64,000 nt of DNA from an uncultured Mucilaginibacter sp. (GTDB lineage: Bacteria; Bacteroidota; Bacteroidia; Sphingobacteriales; Sphingobacteriaceae): NCBI RefSeq assembly GCF_946479965.1, contig NZ_CAMLHX010000003.1, positions 62,001 to 126,000 of the forward strand. Direction: 5' to 3'. Below the pieces are notes generated by a model, which saw only the letters and a program-made list of their open reading frames with translations, ran no database searches and was not told the DNA's origin. This document shows, piece by piece, positions 34,717-44,863 of this stretch. The position numbers were made by a program, and so were the translations under genes. The stretch's first letter is position 1; each line of letters begins with the position of its first letter.

Positions 34717-36245
34717 TGAAAGTAGAACCAACAACGCCTCAAATATCGCTACCCCTGAAAAAAGAAAGGCCGGGCTTGAGGCAGCGTGTCAGAAACTTTG
34801 CCTTAATTGAAAAATTAAAAAGTCCTGCCGGAATGGGGCTTTTCGTTTTATTGGCGGCTATTATAGCTGTTGGTATAGCAAAATTCGGGGTGGTTTTTGG
34901 GGGACTGTTTTTGGCGCTGATAATAGGCCCGCCAGCTGTATATGGCATAGTAGCCTACCCCCGCTTCGGTATACTTGTTTTGCTTGTATTGGCGTATATG
35001 CTGTTTCTATTGGGGAGACTCGGTATACCCGGCCCCTTAGGGGTTGTAGCCGATGCGCTCGAAGGAGCACTAATGCTGGGTACACTGATAAGCTTACGGC
35101 GAAACAATGATTGGGAACTGCTTAAAGCACCTGTATCTACAATGGTAGCAATATGGATAGCTTACAATTTATTGCAGATAGCTAACCCGAGCGCCGTTTC
35201 AAGGGCAGCCTGGATGTATACGGTACGCACGGTATCTATTGTAATGCTCAGTTACTATGTTTTTCTATACAACATTCGATCGGTTAGCTTTGTTCGCTTA
35301 ATATTTAAGATATGGCTGGGAATGGCTTTTTTTGGTGCTTTATATGGCATGAAACAAGAGTGGATAGGGTTTTCAAACGCAGAAGAAGCTTACCTCCACT
35401 CTGACCCCGAAATAGCAAGTCTGCTTTTCATAGCGGGGCACTGGCGCAAATTTTCTATTTTTTCTGATCCTGTGGCATTTGCCTATAACATGAACATGGC
35501 CGCTATTTTCTGCATTGCGTTAATTGCCGGAAAGTTACCTACCTGGAAGAAAGTTGTACTGGGTGTTATAGCAGGTACATGTCTGTTATCGATGCTATAT
35601 TCGGGTACGCGTGCGGGCAACGTATTGGTTCCCGCAGCCTTGTTCCTGTTTGCTATTATAAATTATAATAAAAAGGTTCTGCTATTTTGCTGCCTGGCTG
35701 CGGTTTTTTTAGTAGTGCTGATAAACGTACCAACGGGCGACCCTAACCTGAAACGCTTCCAAACAGCATTCCGTCCAAACGACGACGATTCTTATAAGCT
35801 GCGCAAATTTAACCAGGAGCGCATTAAGCCCTACATTTATAGCCATCCTATTGGTTTTGGACTAGGCGCCACCGGTGTTTGGGGTAAACGCTTTGGAGAT
35901 GGATCGGTTGTATCGAAATTTCAACCGGATAGCGGATATATACGCGTGGCGGTAGAACTTGGGGTAGTTGGGCTGATCATTTTTTGCACACTTATGTTTA
36001 CCGTTATGAAAACGGGCATTAACAATTATTACCGCATAAAAGACCCTGAGCTGAAAATGTATTGCATGGGTATCCTTTTAGTTGTTTTTGCGTATAACAT
36101 AGCTAATTTCCCGCAGGAGGCACTGGTTCAGTTTCCGTCTAACGTGTTTTTTTCGTTACACATGGCCATGCTTACTATATTGTATAGGTTAGATAAACAA
36201 AAGCAGGCCCCGGGAGATCCCAACCAATTAAAAGAGGTAAATTGA
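34716..36245 (+). CDS. O-antigen ligase/polymerase family (Wzy-like) membrane protein
   Basis: 509 residues with ten to twelve membrane segments and a periplasmic loop in the second half. The loop carries the O-antigen-ligase-type sequence YSGTRAGNVLVPAALFLF and later YSHPIGFGLGATGVWG and PDSGYIRVAVELGVVGLIIF. This family polymerises repeat units or ligates glycans to an acceptor. Its position between glycosyltransferases and a flippase favours a Wzy polymerase role. It is coupled to the small ORF (TAATG) and to the next gene (overlap near 36245). Confidence 0.85.
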   Translation: MKVEPTTPQISLPLKKERPGLRQRVRNFALIEKLKSPAGMGLFVLLAAIIAVGIAKFGVVFGGLFLALIIGPPAVYGIVAYPRFGILVLLVLAYMLFLLGRLGIPGPLGVVADALEGALMLGTLISLRRNNDWELLKAPVSTMVAIWIAYNLLQIANPSAVSRAAWMYTVRTVSIVMLSYYVFLYNIRSVSFVRLIFKIWLGMAFFGALYGMKQEWIGFSNAEEAYLHSDPEIASLLFIAGHWRKFSIFSDPVAFAYNMNMAAIFCIALIAGKLPTWKKVVLGVIAGTCLLSMLYSGTRAGNVLVPAALFLFAIINYNKKVLLFCCLAAVFLVVLINVPTGDPNLKRFQTAFRPNDDDSYKLRKFNQERIKPYIYSHPIGFGLGATGVWGKRFGDGSVVSKFQPDSGYIRVAVELGVVGLIIFCTLMFTVMKTGINNYYRIKDPELKMYCMGILLVVFAYNIANFPQEALVQFPSNVFFSLHMAMLTILYRLDKQKQAPGDPNQLKEVN

Positions 36246-36247
36246 TC

Positions 36248-37462
36248 ATGGCAGTAAACAATATAATAAAAAACAGGGATATTATTGTAGTTGGCCAGCA
36301 ACCATGGGACGTTGAAATTGGCAGCAACTGCAAAAACCTGGCATTGGAATTTAGCAGGCACAATCGTGTATTATACGTTAATTCTCCGTTAGATCGTATC
36401 ACCAAATTAAAGAACGCCGCTGACCCTAAAGTTAAACAACGCATTGATGTAATTAACGGCCGAACCGAAAGCCTTATTGAAATCAAAGAAAACCTTTGGA
36501 ATCTTTACCCCGATGAAATTATTGAGTCTATTAACTGGATAAAAAACGACTTCTTTTATAACATCCTCAATAAAATAAATAATAAACGCTTTGCACGTTC
36601 AATAGATAAAGCTGCCAAGCGACTTGGATTTAAAAATTACATCCTTTTTAACGATAACGACATTTTCCGTTGTTTTTATTTGAAGGAGTTGCTTAAGCCG
36701 GCTGTAAGCATTTACTATTCGCGTGATTACCTGCTTTTTGTTGACTACTGGAAACTGCACGGCGTAAAAATGGAGCCCGAGATAATCAAGAAGAGTGATC
36801 TATGTGTGGCTAACTCTACTTATCTGGCATCTTATTGTAAACAGTATAATCCTAACTCGCATTATGTTGGCCAGGGTTGTGACCTTGAAATCTTTACCGC
36901 TAAACAAGCGTTGGCTATTCCTTCCGATATGGAGCCCATAAACAAACCTGTTATTGGTTACGTTGGCGCTTTGCAAAGCATACGGCTGGATATGGAATTG
37001 TTGGAATATATTGCCAAAACACAACCCGAATGGAGCATAGTGTTAGTCGGCCCCGAAGACGAACAGTTTAAAGTGAGCAATCTGCATCAAATTAAAAACA
37101 TTCATTTCCTTGGCAGCAAAGATCCTTCTACCCTGCCGTCGTATATTAATTCCTTTGATGTTTGTTTAAATCCGCAACTCATAAATCAGGTGACTATTGG
37201 CAACTATCCCCGAAAAATTGATGAATATCTGGCTATGGGTAAACCCACAGTTGCCACACATACCGAGGCTATGAGTGTATTTGAAGATCATACTTATTTA
37301 GGTACTACTAAGGAAGACTATGTTAAGTTGATCGAAAAAGCTTTAGCTGAAGACAGTGATGAGAAACGGCAGGAACGCATAAACTTTGCCACCACCCACA
37401 CCTGGGAAAACAATGTTAAGGAGATTTATAAAGCGATTCACTTAACGGAAAAGACAGCTTAG
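36248..37462 (+). CDS. GT-B glycosyltransferase (family 1-like)
   Basis: 404 residues. An N-terminal Rossmann half (DIIVVGQQPWDVEIGSNC) is followed by a linker and a donor-binding half with VIGYVGALQSIRLDMELLEYI, VLVGPEDEQ, NIHFLGSKDPSTLPSYINSFDVCLNPQ and the acidic KIDEYLAMGKPTVATHTEAM. This is the retaining GT4/GT1 pattern. The start ATG 36248 is three bases after the polymerase stop; a TTG two codons earlier is in frame. Last gene of the plus-strand EPS run. Confidence 0.85.
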   Translation: MAVNNIIKNRDIIVVGQQPWDVEIGSNCKNLALEFSRHNRVLYVNSPLDRITKLKNAADPKVKQRIDVINGRTESLIEIKENLWNLYPDEIIESINWIKNDFFYNILNKINNKRFARSIDKAAKRLGFKNYILFNDNDIFRCFYLKELLKPAVSIYYSRDYLLFVDYWKLHGVKMEPEIIKKSDLCVANSTYLASYCKQYNPNSHYVGQGCDLEIFTAKQALAIPSDMEPINKPVIGYVGALQSIRLDMELLEYIAKTQPEWSIVLVGPEDEQFKVSNLHQIKNIHFLGSKDPSTLPSYINSFDVCLNPQLINQVTIGNYPRKIDEYLAMGKPTVATHTEAMSVFEDHTYLGTTKEDYVKLIEKALAEDSDEKRQERINFATTHTWENNVKEIYKAIHLTEKTA

Positions 37463-37475
37463 AAAACTTCCCCTG

Positions 37476-38255
37476 TTATTTATGCGTTTTAAAAGTCAGG
37501 TAGTCGAAAGTGTGCTTTACGTTTCTGTAAATGGCCCTCGCAAAGCTTATCAATGGGTTATCGCTTTGACGCAGATCGCTGCGTTTCATGGTACTTGGTT
37601 CGTCTTCGGAGTTTAGTTGATCAAATAAACCTTTAGGGTCATCGTATATCATAGCCTTCCCTTTATTTTTGTTAAAAGACATGGCCATAGTAAATTCCGT
37701 TTTATCACCTTTTATACCTTCGGGATATCTGCCGAATCTTTCAAAGAAATTGCTTCTGCGCAAGTGTGGATGGTCACTATAAACATGGAACTTACGGTAT
37801 CCGGGATACCATATTTTGAAGATCATTTCTGAAAATCCGTTTTTGTACGGCTTTAGGTATGGGTATTTAAAATAGGCATAAAACCTAACCAAATCAACGT
37901 CCCTTCGCTCTTCCATAATTGCCAAAGCGTTTTCCAAATGCTTTTTATAACCCGGAAACGGATCAAAATCCTCCTGCACGTAAAGCGTATAAGGCGTTTT
38001 AACGGCATCTTGCCCTTTATTGATGTTGTTACCCAGTCCCGCGTTTTTTGGCGTTGTAACAAGGCGGAAATGGTATTTATTAATAATCGATTTAAGGTGA
38101 TCCAAATGTTCGGGTTTACTACCATCATCAGATACCACAATATCGCCAAAACTGATCTGCTGCGCTTCAAACGCCTTTAGCAAACGCTCCAGCGACTGGC
38201 TGCGATTATAATGCGTAACCAATAAAGTAATTGCACTAAACGGTGTAGCGGCCAT
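37476..38255 (-). CDS. glycosyltransferase family 2, copy A
   Basis: 259 residues. GT-A domain: TLLVTHYNRSQSLERLLKAF, VVSDDGSKPEHLDHL, TPKNAGLGNNINKG and the metal-site VQEDFDPFPG. It is closely related to the neighbouring copy B, sharing most of these blocks, so the pair arose by tandem duplication. It is on the minus strand, convergent with the plus-strand EPS run. Confidence 0.85.
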   Translation of the reverse strand: MAATPFSAITLLVTHYNRSQSLERLLKAFEAQQISFGDIVVSDDGSKPEHLDHLKSIINKYHFRLVTTPKNAGLGNNINKGQDAVKTPYTLYVQEDFDPFPGYKKHLENALAIMEERRDVDLVRFYAYFKYPYLKPYKNGFSEMIFKIWYPGYRKFHVYSDHPHLRRSNFFERFGRYPEGIKGDKTEFTMAMSFNKNKGKAMIYDDPKGLFDQLNSEDEPSTMKRSDLRQSDNPLISFARAIYRNVKHTFDYLTFKTHK

Positions 38256-38257
38256 AT

Positions 38258-39061
38258 CTATTTTTTTACAGGTTTTGTGAATAGCACCTGGTAAGTATTC
38301 TTAAGCAGTTTATATTGCAGGTACAACGCCCTAAGTGTTAAGGCTATAGGATTTTTGCTTTCGCGCCAGCCTGCACGGTTCATGGTACTTGGCTCATCCG
38401 GCGAATTTTTTTGCCAGAACATGGCGTTAAAGTCGTCAAAGAAAATGCCCTTGCCTTTATTTTGGATAAACGATATGGCCATGCCAAATTCGGTCAGGTC
38501 ACCTTTTATACCTTCGGGATACCTGCCGAATTTTTCAAAAAAAGTTGTGCGACGCAGGTGTGGATGATCGCTGTAAACGTAAAATTTTAAATGATCATTG
38601 GCCAGCGGCGATATGCTGAATTTCATTTCAGAAAAACCTTTTCCATAAGGCTTTGTGTATGGATACTTAAAGTAAGCATAAAATCGGGCGAGGTCAAGGT
38701 TCGGGTCGCTTTTCATAAAGCTCAGCGCATCAGTAAAATGTTCAGCAAAGGCTGGTTTAGGCTCAAAGTCCTCTTGTACGTACAGCGTGTAAGGTGTTTT
38801 TACCGCATCCTGGCCTTTGTTTATATTATTACCAAGCCCGGCATTTTTCGACGTGGTGATCAAACGAAAATTTAACTCCTTTTCTACTGCCTTTAGCCTG
38901 TTCAGGTTTTCGGGCTTACTGCCATCATCAGAAACCACAATGTCCTCAAAGGCAATGTTAAGCGCTTTAAATGCATTCAGCAAGCGTTCTAACGACTTGC
39001 TCCGGTTATAATGGGTAACCAATAAAGTAACACCTTCAAAATAGGTTTTATCCTGGCTCAT
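38258..39061 (-). CDS. glycosyltransferase family 2, copy B
   Basis: 267 residues; TLLVTHYNRSKSLERLLNAF, VVSDDGSKPENLNRL, TSKNAGLGNNINKG and VQEDFEPKP align with copy A throughout, as does the later DHPHLRRTTFFEKFGRYPEGIKGDLTEF. Its stop is two bases before the start of copy A, so the pair is co-transcribed. Differences lie mainly in the C-terminal 50 residues, where acceptor choice may differ. Confidence 0.85.
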   Translation of the reverse strand: MSQDKTYFEGVTLLVTHYNRSKSLERLLNAFKALNIAFEDIVVSDDGSKPENLNRLKAVEKELNFRLITTSKNAGLGNNINKGQDAVKTPYTLYVQEDFEPKPAFAEHFTDALSFMKSDPNLDLARFYAYFKYPYTKPYGKGFSEMKFSISPLANDHLKFYVYSDHPHLRRTTFFEKFGRYPEGIKGDLTEFGMAISFIQNKGKGIFFDDFNAMFWQKNSPDEPSTMNRAGWRESKNPIALTLRALYLQYKLLKNTYQVLFTKPVKK

Positions 39062-39137
39062 GTATGAACAAAATTCGTTTGAATACCGTTTAACAGGATA
39101 AATTCTTTATCCTTGTTCAGCGTAATTTTACGAAAAG

Positions 39138-40481
39138 ATGTTAAAAAAAGTTCTTAATCTTATCCGTAATAAGCATTTTTTATCCTTAGCGGGCAATATA
39201 ATCATGTCTGGCCTTGGTTTGGTAACCATGACGCTTATTTATCGCTCGCTTCCGATAGTACAAACCGGCACCTGGGTGTTCTTCCTTTCTAACCTGATAT
39301 TTGTTGATTCAATAAGATCCGGCCTTTTAACAACTGCTTTTATAAAATTTTACGCCGGATCAAGCGAAGAACGTACTGCAGAGGTTGCTGGATCGGCCTG
39401 GTTTATTGGTATGGCTGTTACTGGTATATTAGCATTGGCAAGCTTGTGCTCCTACCCTTTTTTAGATCTGATAAAAGATGATGGACTAAGGTTGTTCTTT
39501 AAGTTTTCGGGCTTATATTATATTATTTCGTTACCGTGGTTCCTGGCTACCTGTGTGGCACAAGGCGAACAGAAATTTGACAGGTTGTTATACATCAGAT
39601 TGTGTAACCAAGGTAGCTACGTGGTTTTTATTACAGTATTACTTATAATTGGAAAGGCAAGCATATCTACCGTGTTAGCATCTTACTTAACATCAAGCAC
39701 ACTTACTACCTTATTTGTGTTGATTAAGGGTTGGTCGCGTATAAGTGCTTTTAGTAAGCGCACGCGTACCGGCATATTAGAGATGTACCACTTCGGTAAA
39801 TTTTCTGTAGGGGCATCGTTGGGCGCTAACATGTTTACTTTTTCTGACAGTCAGATCATCAATTACATGTTGGGTGCGCCTGCGTTGGCTATTTATAATT
39901 TGGGACAAACTCTGATGCAACTGGTTGAAATACCTCTACGCAGCTTTGCCGCTACGGGTATGCCTGAACTATCCACGGCTTATAATCAGGGCAACCGTGA
40001 GTTGGTGATACACACCATGAAAAGATATGCCGGTATGTTGGCCGTAGTGCTGATACCGATAGTAATTATTGGCTGTGCAGCGGCAGATCTGCCCATTTAC
40101 ATTATTGGCGGCGGCAAATATTTAGGAACTGAAGCCGCTAATGTTTTCCGATTGTTTTTAACGTTTGCTATTATTTTTCCGCCTGACAGGTTTTTTGCAC
40201 TGACATTAGATGTGATCCACCAGCCCAAGATCAACTTTTATAAAGTATGGATAATGCTGGTTGTTAATATAGCTACCGACTTTTTAGGAATTTATATAAC
40301 AGGCAGCGTGTACGGCATTGCCATTGCTACCTTTTTCCCTATTTTAACAGGTACCATTATTGGTTACTGGGCGCTTAATAGATATAGCAAATTTACCTAT
40401 TGGAGTATATTTAAAACTGGCTTTGATGAGATAAAGGTGTTTGTAAATGGGCACTTGAAAAAGAAAGCTGCAAGTGCATAA
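39138..40481 (+). CDS. polysaccharide flippase, Wzx/MOP family
   Basis: 447 residues with about twelve to fourteen membrane segments. It opens with GNIIMSGLGLVTMTLIYRSLP, a typical Wzx helix, and has the mid-protein QALIN-like restart (GASLGANMFTFSDSQIINYMLG). Flippases translocate lipid-linked repeat units to the periplasm for the Wzy polymerase. It diverges from the two GT2 genes with a 76-base gap. Confidence 0.87.
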   Translation: MLKKVLNLIRNKHFLSLAGNIIMSGLGLVTMTLIYRSLPIVQTGTWVFFLSNLIFVDSIRSGLLTTAFIKFYAGSSEERTAEVAGSAWFIGMAVTGILALASLCSYPFLDLIKDDGLRLFFKFSGLYYIISLPWFLATCVAQGEQKFDRLLYIRLCNQGSYVVFITVLLIIGKASISTVLASYLTSSTLTTLFVLIKGWSRISAFSKRTRTGILEMYHFGKFSVGASLGANMFTFSDSQIINYMLGAPALAIYNLGQTLMQLVEIPLRSFAATGMPELSTAYNQGNRELVIHTMKRYAGMLAVVLIPIVIIGCAAADLPIYIIGGGKYLGTEAANVFRLFLTFAIIFPPDRFFALTLDVIHQPKINFYKVWIMLVVNIATDFLGIYITGSVYGIAIATFFPILTGTIIGYWALNRYSKFTYWSIFKTGFDEIKVFVNGHLKKKAASA

Positions 40482-40565
40482 TATCACTTAAATTTAAAAA
40501 ACACTTTGAAAATCCTTTCAAAAATTACATCGTTTGCGCAAAACGAATATTATTATGATATTTAA

Positions 40566-41741
<1,176 letters not shown>

Positions 41742-41771
41742 TACACACATATAAACAAAGCCAAACAAGTT

Positions 41772-42446
41772 ATGAGAAGAATATTATTAGTCTGTTTTTT
41801 GTTTGCTACTCAATTTGTAAATGCCCAAGGTGTTGGCAAAACCCAAACCCTGTTTAATGGCACCGACCTTAAAGGTTGGTATACTTTTCTTACCAGTAAA
41901 GGAAAAAACAATGATCCTGAAAAGGTATTCAGCGTAAGCGATAAAATGCTGCATATCACCGGGCAGGAATTTGGGTACATGAGTACTGAAAAATCTTATA
42001 AAGATTTTCATTTGGTGGTTGAGTTTAAGTGGGGAACAAAAAAGTATCCGCCAAGGGATGCTGACACAACAAAACGTGATAATGGTATATGTTTTTTTGT
42101 ACCTGCCGGTGACAAAGATGTGGTATGGCCAAAATCTATTGAGTGCCAGATACAGGAAGGTGATGTAGGCGATATGTGGTTGATTGGGTATACCACCGTA
42201 GTTATGGACGGTAAGCGCACAACACCTAAGGACTATAACCGGGTACAAAAGAAAAAGGATGGAGAAAAACCAACCGGCGAATGGAACCGCGTAGAAGTGA
42301 TAGCCAATAAAGGCAAGATTACCTATATTGTTAACGGTATTGTTGTGAATGAAGCCGAATCACCCTCAGTAAGTGAAGGAAAAATACTGGTTCAATCTGA
42401 AGGGGCCGAAATTTTTTACAGAAAAATTGAGATTACCGAACTGTAA
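41772..42446 (+). CDS. DUF1080 (3-keto-disaccharide hydrolase-like) secreted protein
   Basis: 224 residues: signal peptide (to about VNAQ), then the DUF1080 signature TLFNGTDLKGWYTF and a concanavalin-like jelly roll, with YKDFHLVVEFKWG, GICFFVP and WNRVEVIANKGKITYIVNG. Characterised members cleave 3-keto-glycosides; others only bind. A perfect terminator follows, so the esterase and this gene form a two-gene unit. Confidence 0.88.
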   Translation: MRRILLVCFLFATQFVNAQGVGKTQTLFNGTDLKGWYTFLTSKGKNNDPEKVFSVSDKMLHITGQEFGYMSTEKSYKDFHLVVEFKWGTKKYPPRDADTTKRDNGICFFVPAGDKDVVWPKSIECQIQEGDVGDMWLIGYTTVVMDGKRTTPKDYNRVQKKKDGEKPTGEWNRVEVIANKGKITYIVNGIVVNEAESPSVSEGKILVQSEGAEIFYRKIEITEL

Positions 42447-42477
42447 AAGTTTCAATATAACCATCAACAAAACAATA

Positions 42478-42508
42478 AGAACGGCATCCTTTGGATGCCG
42501 TTCTTATT
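42478..42508 (+). terminator. rho-independent terminator
   Basis: AGAACGGCATCC (42478-42489) and GGATGCCGTTCT (42493-42504) form a perfect 12-bp stem with a three-base loop; the T-tract is interrupted (TATTTT). Confidence 0.85.
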
Positions 42509-42564
42509 TTAAAGATAGTGACGACCAGCCTCACAATTGGTTAGATTCTTGCATTGTATATTGC

Positions 42565-43125
42565 ATGAAAAAGCTTGCCATACTTTTGTGCGTATTATTT
42601 GTAGCCTGTAGTGGCGACAAACCCGGGCGAAACTATAACAGGCATGATGCCTCTGTTATAATTAAAGACACGACCATTGCGCCAATTGTACAAAAAACGT
42701 CAGATCCTGTAGCACTTATCAGACAGCAGGTTGAACACATAAACACCGCCAAAATTACGACTGAGCACATTGAATTTATGTGCGATGAAAAGACAAAAGT
42801 TGACTATTACTATGAGAATAAAGTTCCTGTTAAAATAGCTGTTGATTTTGGCTGGGTGGGTGATGCTCATGCCAAGGAAGACTATTATTTTAACCGGAGT
42901 AAACTGATCTTCGTTTACCAATTTACAGAAGGTGGCGCAGCTTGCGAAGGCTGTATTAAAACCAATGAGTACCGCTCCTATGTAAGCAACGATAAAGTAG
43001 TTAAGTATCTGAAAAACAAAGACGACGCGCAATGCAAAAGATGTGAATTTGGGCAGCTCTCCGAACCATATCAGCTTTTAATGACGTCAACTGCTGCTGA
43101 AGCCAGGAAGATTTTGTGCAAGTAG
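42565..43125 (+). CDS. lipoprotein, unknown function
   Basis: 186 residues starting ATG 42565 (MKKLAILLCVLFVACSGD, lipobox Cys at about 15). The longer open frame, reaching back into the DUF1080 gene, has no signal peptide and is rejected. The mature part has Cys pairs (EGGAACEGCIKT and DAQCKRCEF) that might form disulphides. No family recognised. It sits after the terminator and so has its own promoter. Confidence 0.65.
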   Translation: MKKLAILLCVLFVACSGDKPGRNYNRHDASVIIKDTTIAPIVQKTSDPVALIRQQVEHINTAKITTEHIEFMCDEKTKVDYYYENKVPVKIAVDFGWVGDAHAKEDYYFNRSKLIFVYQFTEGGAACEGCIKTNEYRSYVSNDKVVKYLKNKDDAQCKRCEFGQLSEPYQLLMTSTAAEARKILCK

Positions 43126-43143
43126 CAATGCCCCTTACACGTG

Positions 43144-43265
43144 CACTGTTGCAGAAATATATACAACACTTTGCAACACTTGCAACAGTATTTTTTTTAA
43201 CCACTTGGTTGTTAAATAATTATATTTATTAGATGTCTGAATATGCAACACCTTGCAACACCACC
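43144..43265. repeat. TGCAACAC intergenic repeat
   Basis: ACTGTTGCA (43145-43153) mirrors TGCAACAGT (43181-43189), with ACAACACTTTGCAACACT between them. After an AT-rich core of about 55 bases come TGCAACACCTTGCAACACC (43244-43262). It fills most of the 174 bases between two lipoprotein genes. Confidence 0.55.
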
Positions 43266-43299
43266 GACTTCTGCGGGTAATTTATTATCTTAGTGATAA

Positions 43300-43941
43300 A
43301 TGAAATCAACAACAGTAATTCTACTTATGCTGGCAACTTTATTAAATTTCTTTGGGTGCGCCCCAAAAAGCAAAGACGAAAAACTAAATGAGGAGTCATT
43401 GAAAGAGTTCTCAGACGACATGAAAGCATTTAGTAACCGTCCCATTTATAAAAAATTAACTATAGAAATAATAGATAAAACTCCTGATAGTACTTTGTTG
43501 CAAGTTATTTTCGACAACTTAATTGAAAAACTCCCTAAAGACTACAAAAAAGAATTTGAAACTGTCATGTCGTGGAACGAGCCACGCAAAACAATTTATA
43601 TGATTTGGCAGTTGGAAGCCGAGGTAAATAATGGAGGATATAATCAGTTTTATTTTAACTCCAGCGGCCAGTACTATAATTATATACCTACAGCGTTAAA
43701 AGTAGTTGGAGCTGTGAAATTTGCAGACTTAACAAAGAAAGCGAATGAAACTTATTCAAAAGAAAACAAAAAAATAACTGAACATCAAGACGGAACCATG
43801 GAAGGATTTAGCAAATCTTATGACGACAATCCGTTGAATGATTTTGATGACAAATTCTACGAGCTATATAAAGAGGAAAATTTGCACCAATTACAAACTG
43901 ATTTTATAAGAAAACATAAAATTGATTTTGTGGATAGGTAA
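43300..43941 (+). CDS. lipoprotein with DMP19/DUF4375 domain
   Basis: 213 residues with a lipoprotein signal (LLNFFGC, Cys at about 20). The C-terminal 130 residues match the DMP19/DUF4375 family: KTIYMIWQLEAEVNNGGYNQFYFNSSG is its hallmark, with ALKVVGAVKFADL after it. Related domains are called DNA-mimic proteins in Neisseria, but a lipid-anchored form cannot act on DNA-binding proteins in the cytosol, so that role should not be carried over. No operon partner. Confidence 0.75.
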   Translation: MKSTTVILLMLATLLNFFGCAPKSKDEKLNEESLKEFSDDMKAFSNRPIYKKLTIEIIDKTPDSTLLQVIFDNLIEKLPKDYKKEFETVMSWNEPRKTIYMIWQLEAEVNNGGYNQFYFNSSGQYYNYIPTALKVVGAVKFADLTKKANETYSKENKKITEHQDGTMEGFSKSYDDNPLNDFDDKFYELYKEENLHQLQTDFIRKHKIDFVDR

Positions 43942-43983
43942 TAAAACCAGGCTTGAGATCTTTAAAAAGTAAATATGTTGATC

Positions 43984-44523
43984 TCAATTTAACCGCATCC
44001 GCACGTTAAATTTGTTAAGTCCTGACGCGGTATCGTAATGGTAGGTAAAGGCTTCGGCGGCCCTGGATATAATGATCATACCGAAGTGTTCGGCTACCCC
44101 ATTAATATCTATTCTGTTTCTATTCCTTTTTTGTTCACAAATAAACCGCACAGTATCATTCATTTCCAGCACAGCATATACGCTATGCAATTCGTCATAA
44201 CTCAATAATATTCTATAGCCGGGTTGCTGTTTAAAGATTTCGGCAAAATTATCAGGGTTAAATTGCGTGCCGAAATCTGTTTTTTCAATAGAAAGATAAT
44301 TGTCGTCTAGATGAATGCGCATACAACTTTCCGCATTTTTAACGTGTTTAAGCGCGTTGGTAAGCAGTTCTGTAATTACTATTTCAACTTTAAAGTTAAG
44401 GTCCTCCGTAGCAGCATGGGCCGGTAAAAACTCATTGATGAACCCGCGTATCTCCTGCAGCGATTCTATCATGGCCTCACGTTTATTGGGCAATACAAAC
44501 TGACGGAATATTTTACCTGACAT
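43984..44523 (-). CDS. HATPase_c anti-sigma-factor-type kinase, RsbW/SpoIIAB-like
   Basis: 179 residues. The Bergerat-fold N box is VITELLTNALKHVKN; a G1-like IEKTDFGTQFNPDNF follows. In partner-switching, such kinases phosphorylate a STAS protein and bind a sigma factor or other effector. It is the last of a four-gene minus-strand cassette and lies five bases after the STAS gene. The C-terminal extension (about 60 residues) is unassigned. Confidence 0.82.
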   Translation of the reverse strand: MSGKIFRQFVLPNKREAMIESLQEIRGFINEFLPAHAATEDLNFKVEIVITELLTNALKHVKNAESCMRIHLDDNYLSIEKTDFGTQFNPDNFAEIFKQQPGYRILLSYDELHSVYAVLEMNDTVRFICEQKRNRNRIDINGVAEHFGMIIISRAAEAFTYHYDTASGLNKFNVRMRLN

Positions 44524-44528
44524 AGTTG

Positions 44529-44861
44529 TTACGCAAGTGCGTCGTTAAAGTTATCGTATATCTTAAAAACCTTGTCTAACCTGATGAGTGCAAAAAGGTT
44601 GGCTATATCCTTGCGCATGCCGACTAAAATCAGGTCTGATTTAAACGATATAACATATTTAAGTACAGATACCAATGCCCCTAAAAAAGAGCTGTCAATG
44701 TACTGCACGTTTTCCATATTTATAATGACGCGCTTTTTTTGATGCTTATCAAATAACGCTAACAACTGAGCCTTAAAGTCGTCGGCATTACCCATGTTGG
44801 CATCTTTAATTTGCAGGTTAAGCAAAAGGTTGGCCTCGTATTCTTTATATATCTTTATCAT
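44529..44861 (-). CDS. STAS-domain anti-anti-sigma factor
   Basis: 110 residues, one STAS domain, with the phosphorylation-site segment INMENVQYIDSSFLGALVSVL: the DSSFLG serine is the usual target of the HATPase kinase. It is three bases after the phosphatase gene and five before the kinase gene. Confidence 0.85.
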   Translation of the reverse strand: MIKIYKEYEANLLLNLQIKDANMGNADDFKAQLLALFDKHQKKRVIINMENVQYIDSSFLGALVSVLKYVISFKSDLILVGMRKDIANLFALIRLDKVFKIYDNFNDALA

Positions 44862-44863
44862 AG

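Noticed and set aside
42373..42564. N-terminal extension of the lipoprotein gene at 42565
   Set aside because: It crosses a perfect terminator and overlaps the DUF1080 gene; the signal peptide begins at 42565.
43300..43941. DMP19/DUF4375 protein as a DNA mimic or anti-defence protein
   Set aside because: It has a lipoprotein signal, so it should be outside the cytosol; the DNA-mimic role of Neisseria DMP19 does not transfer.
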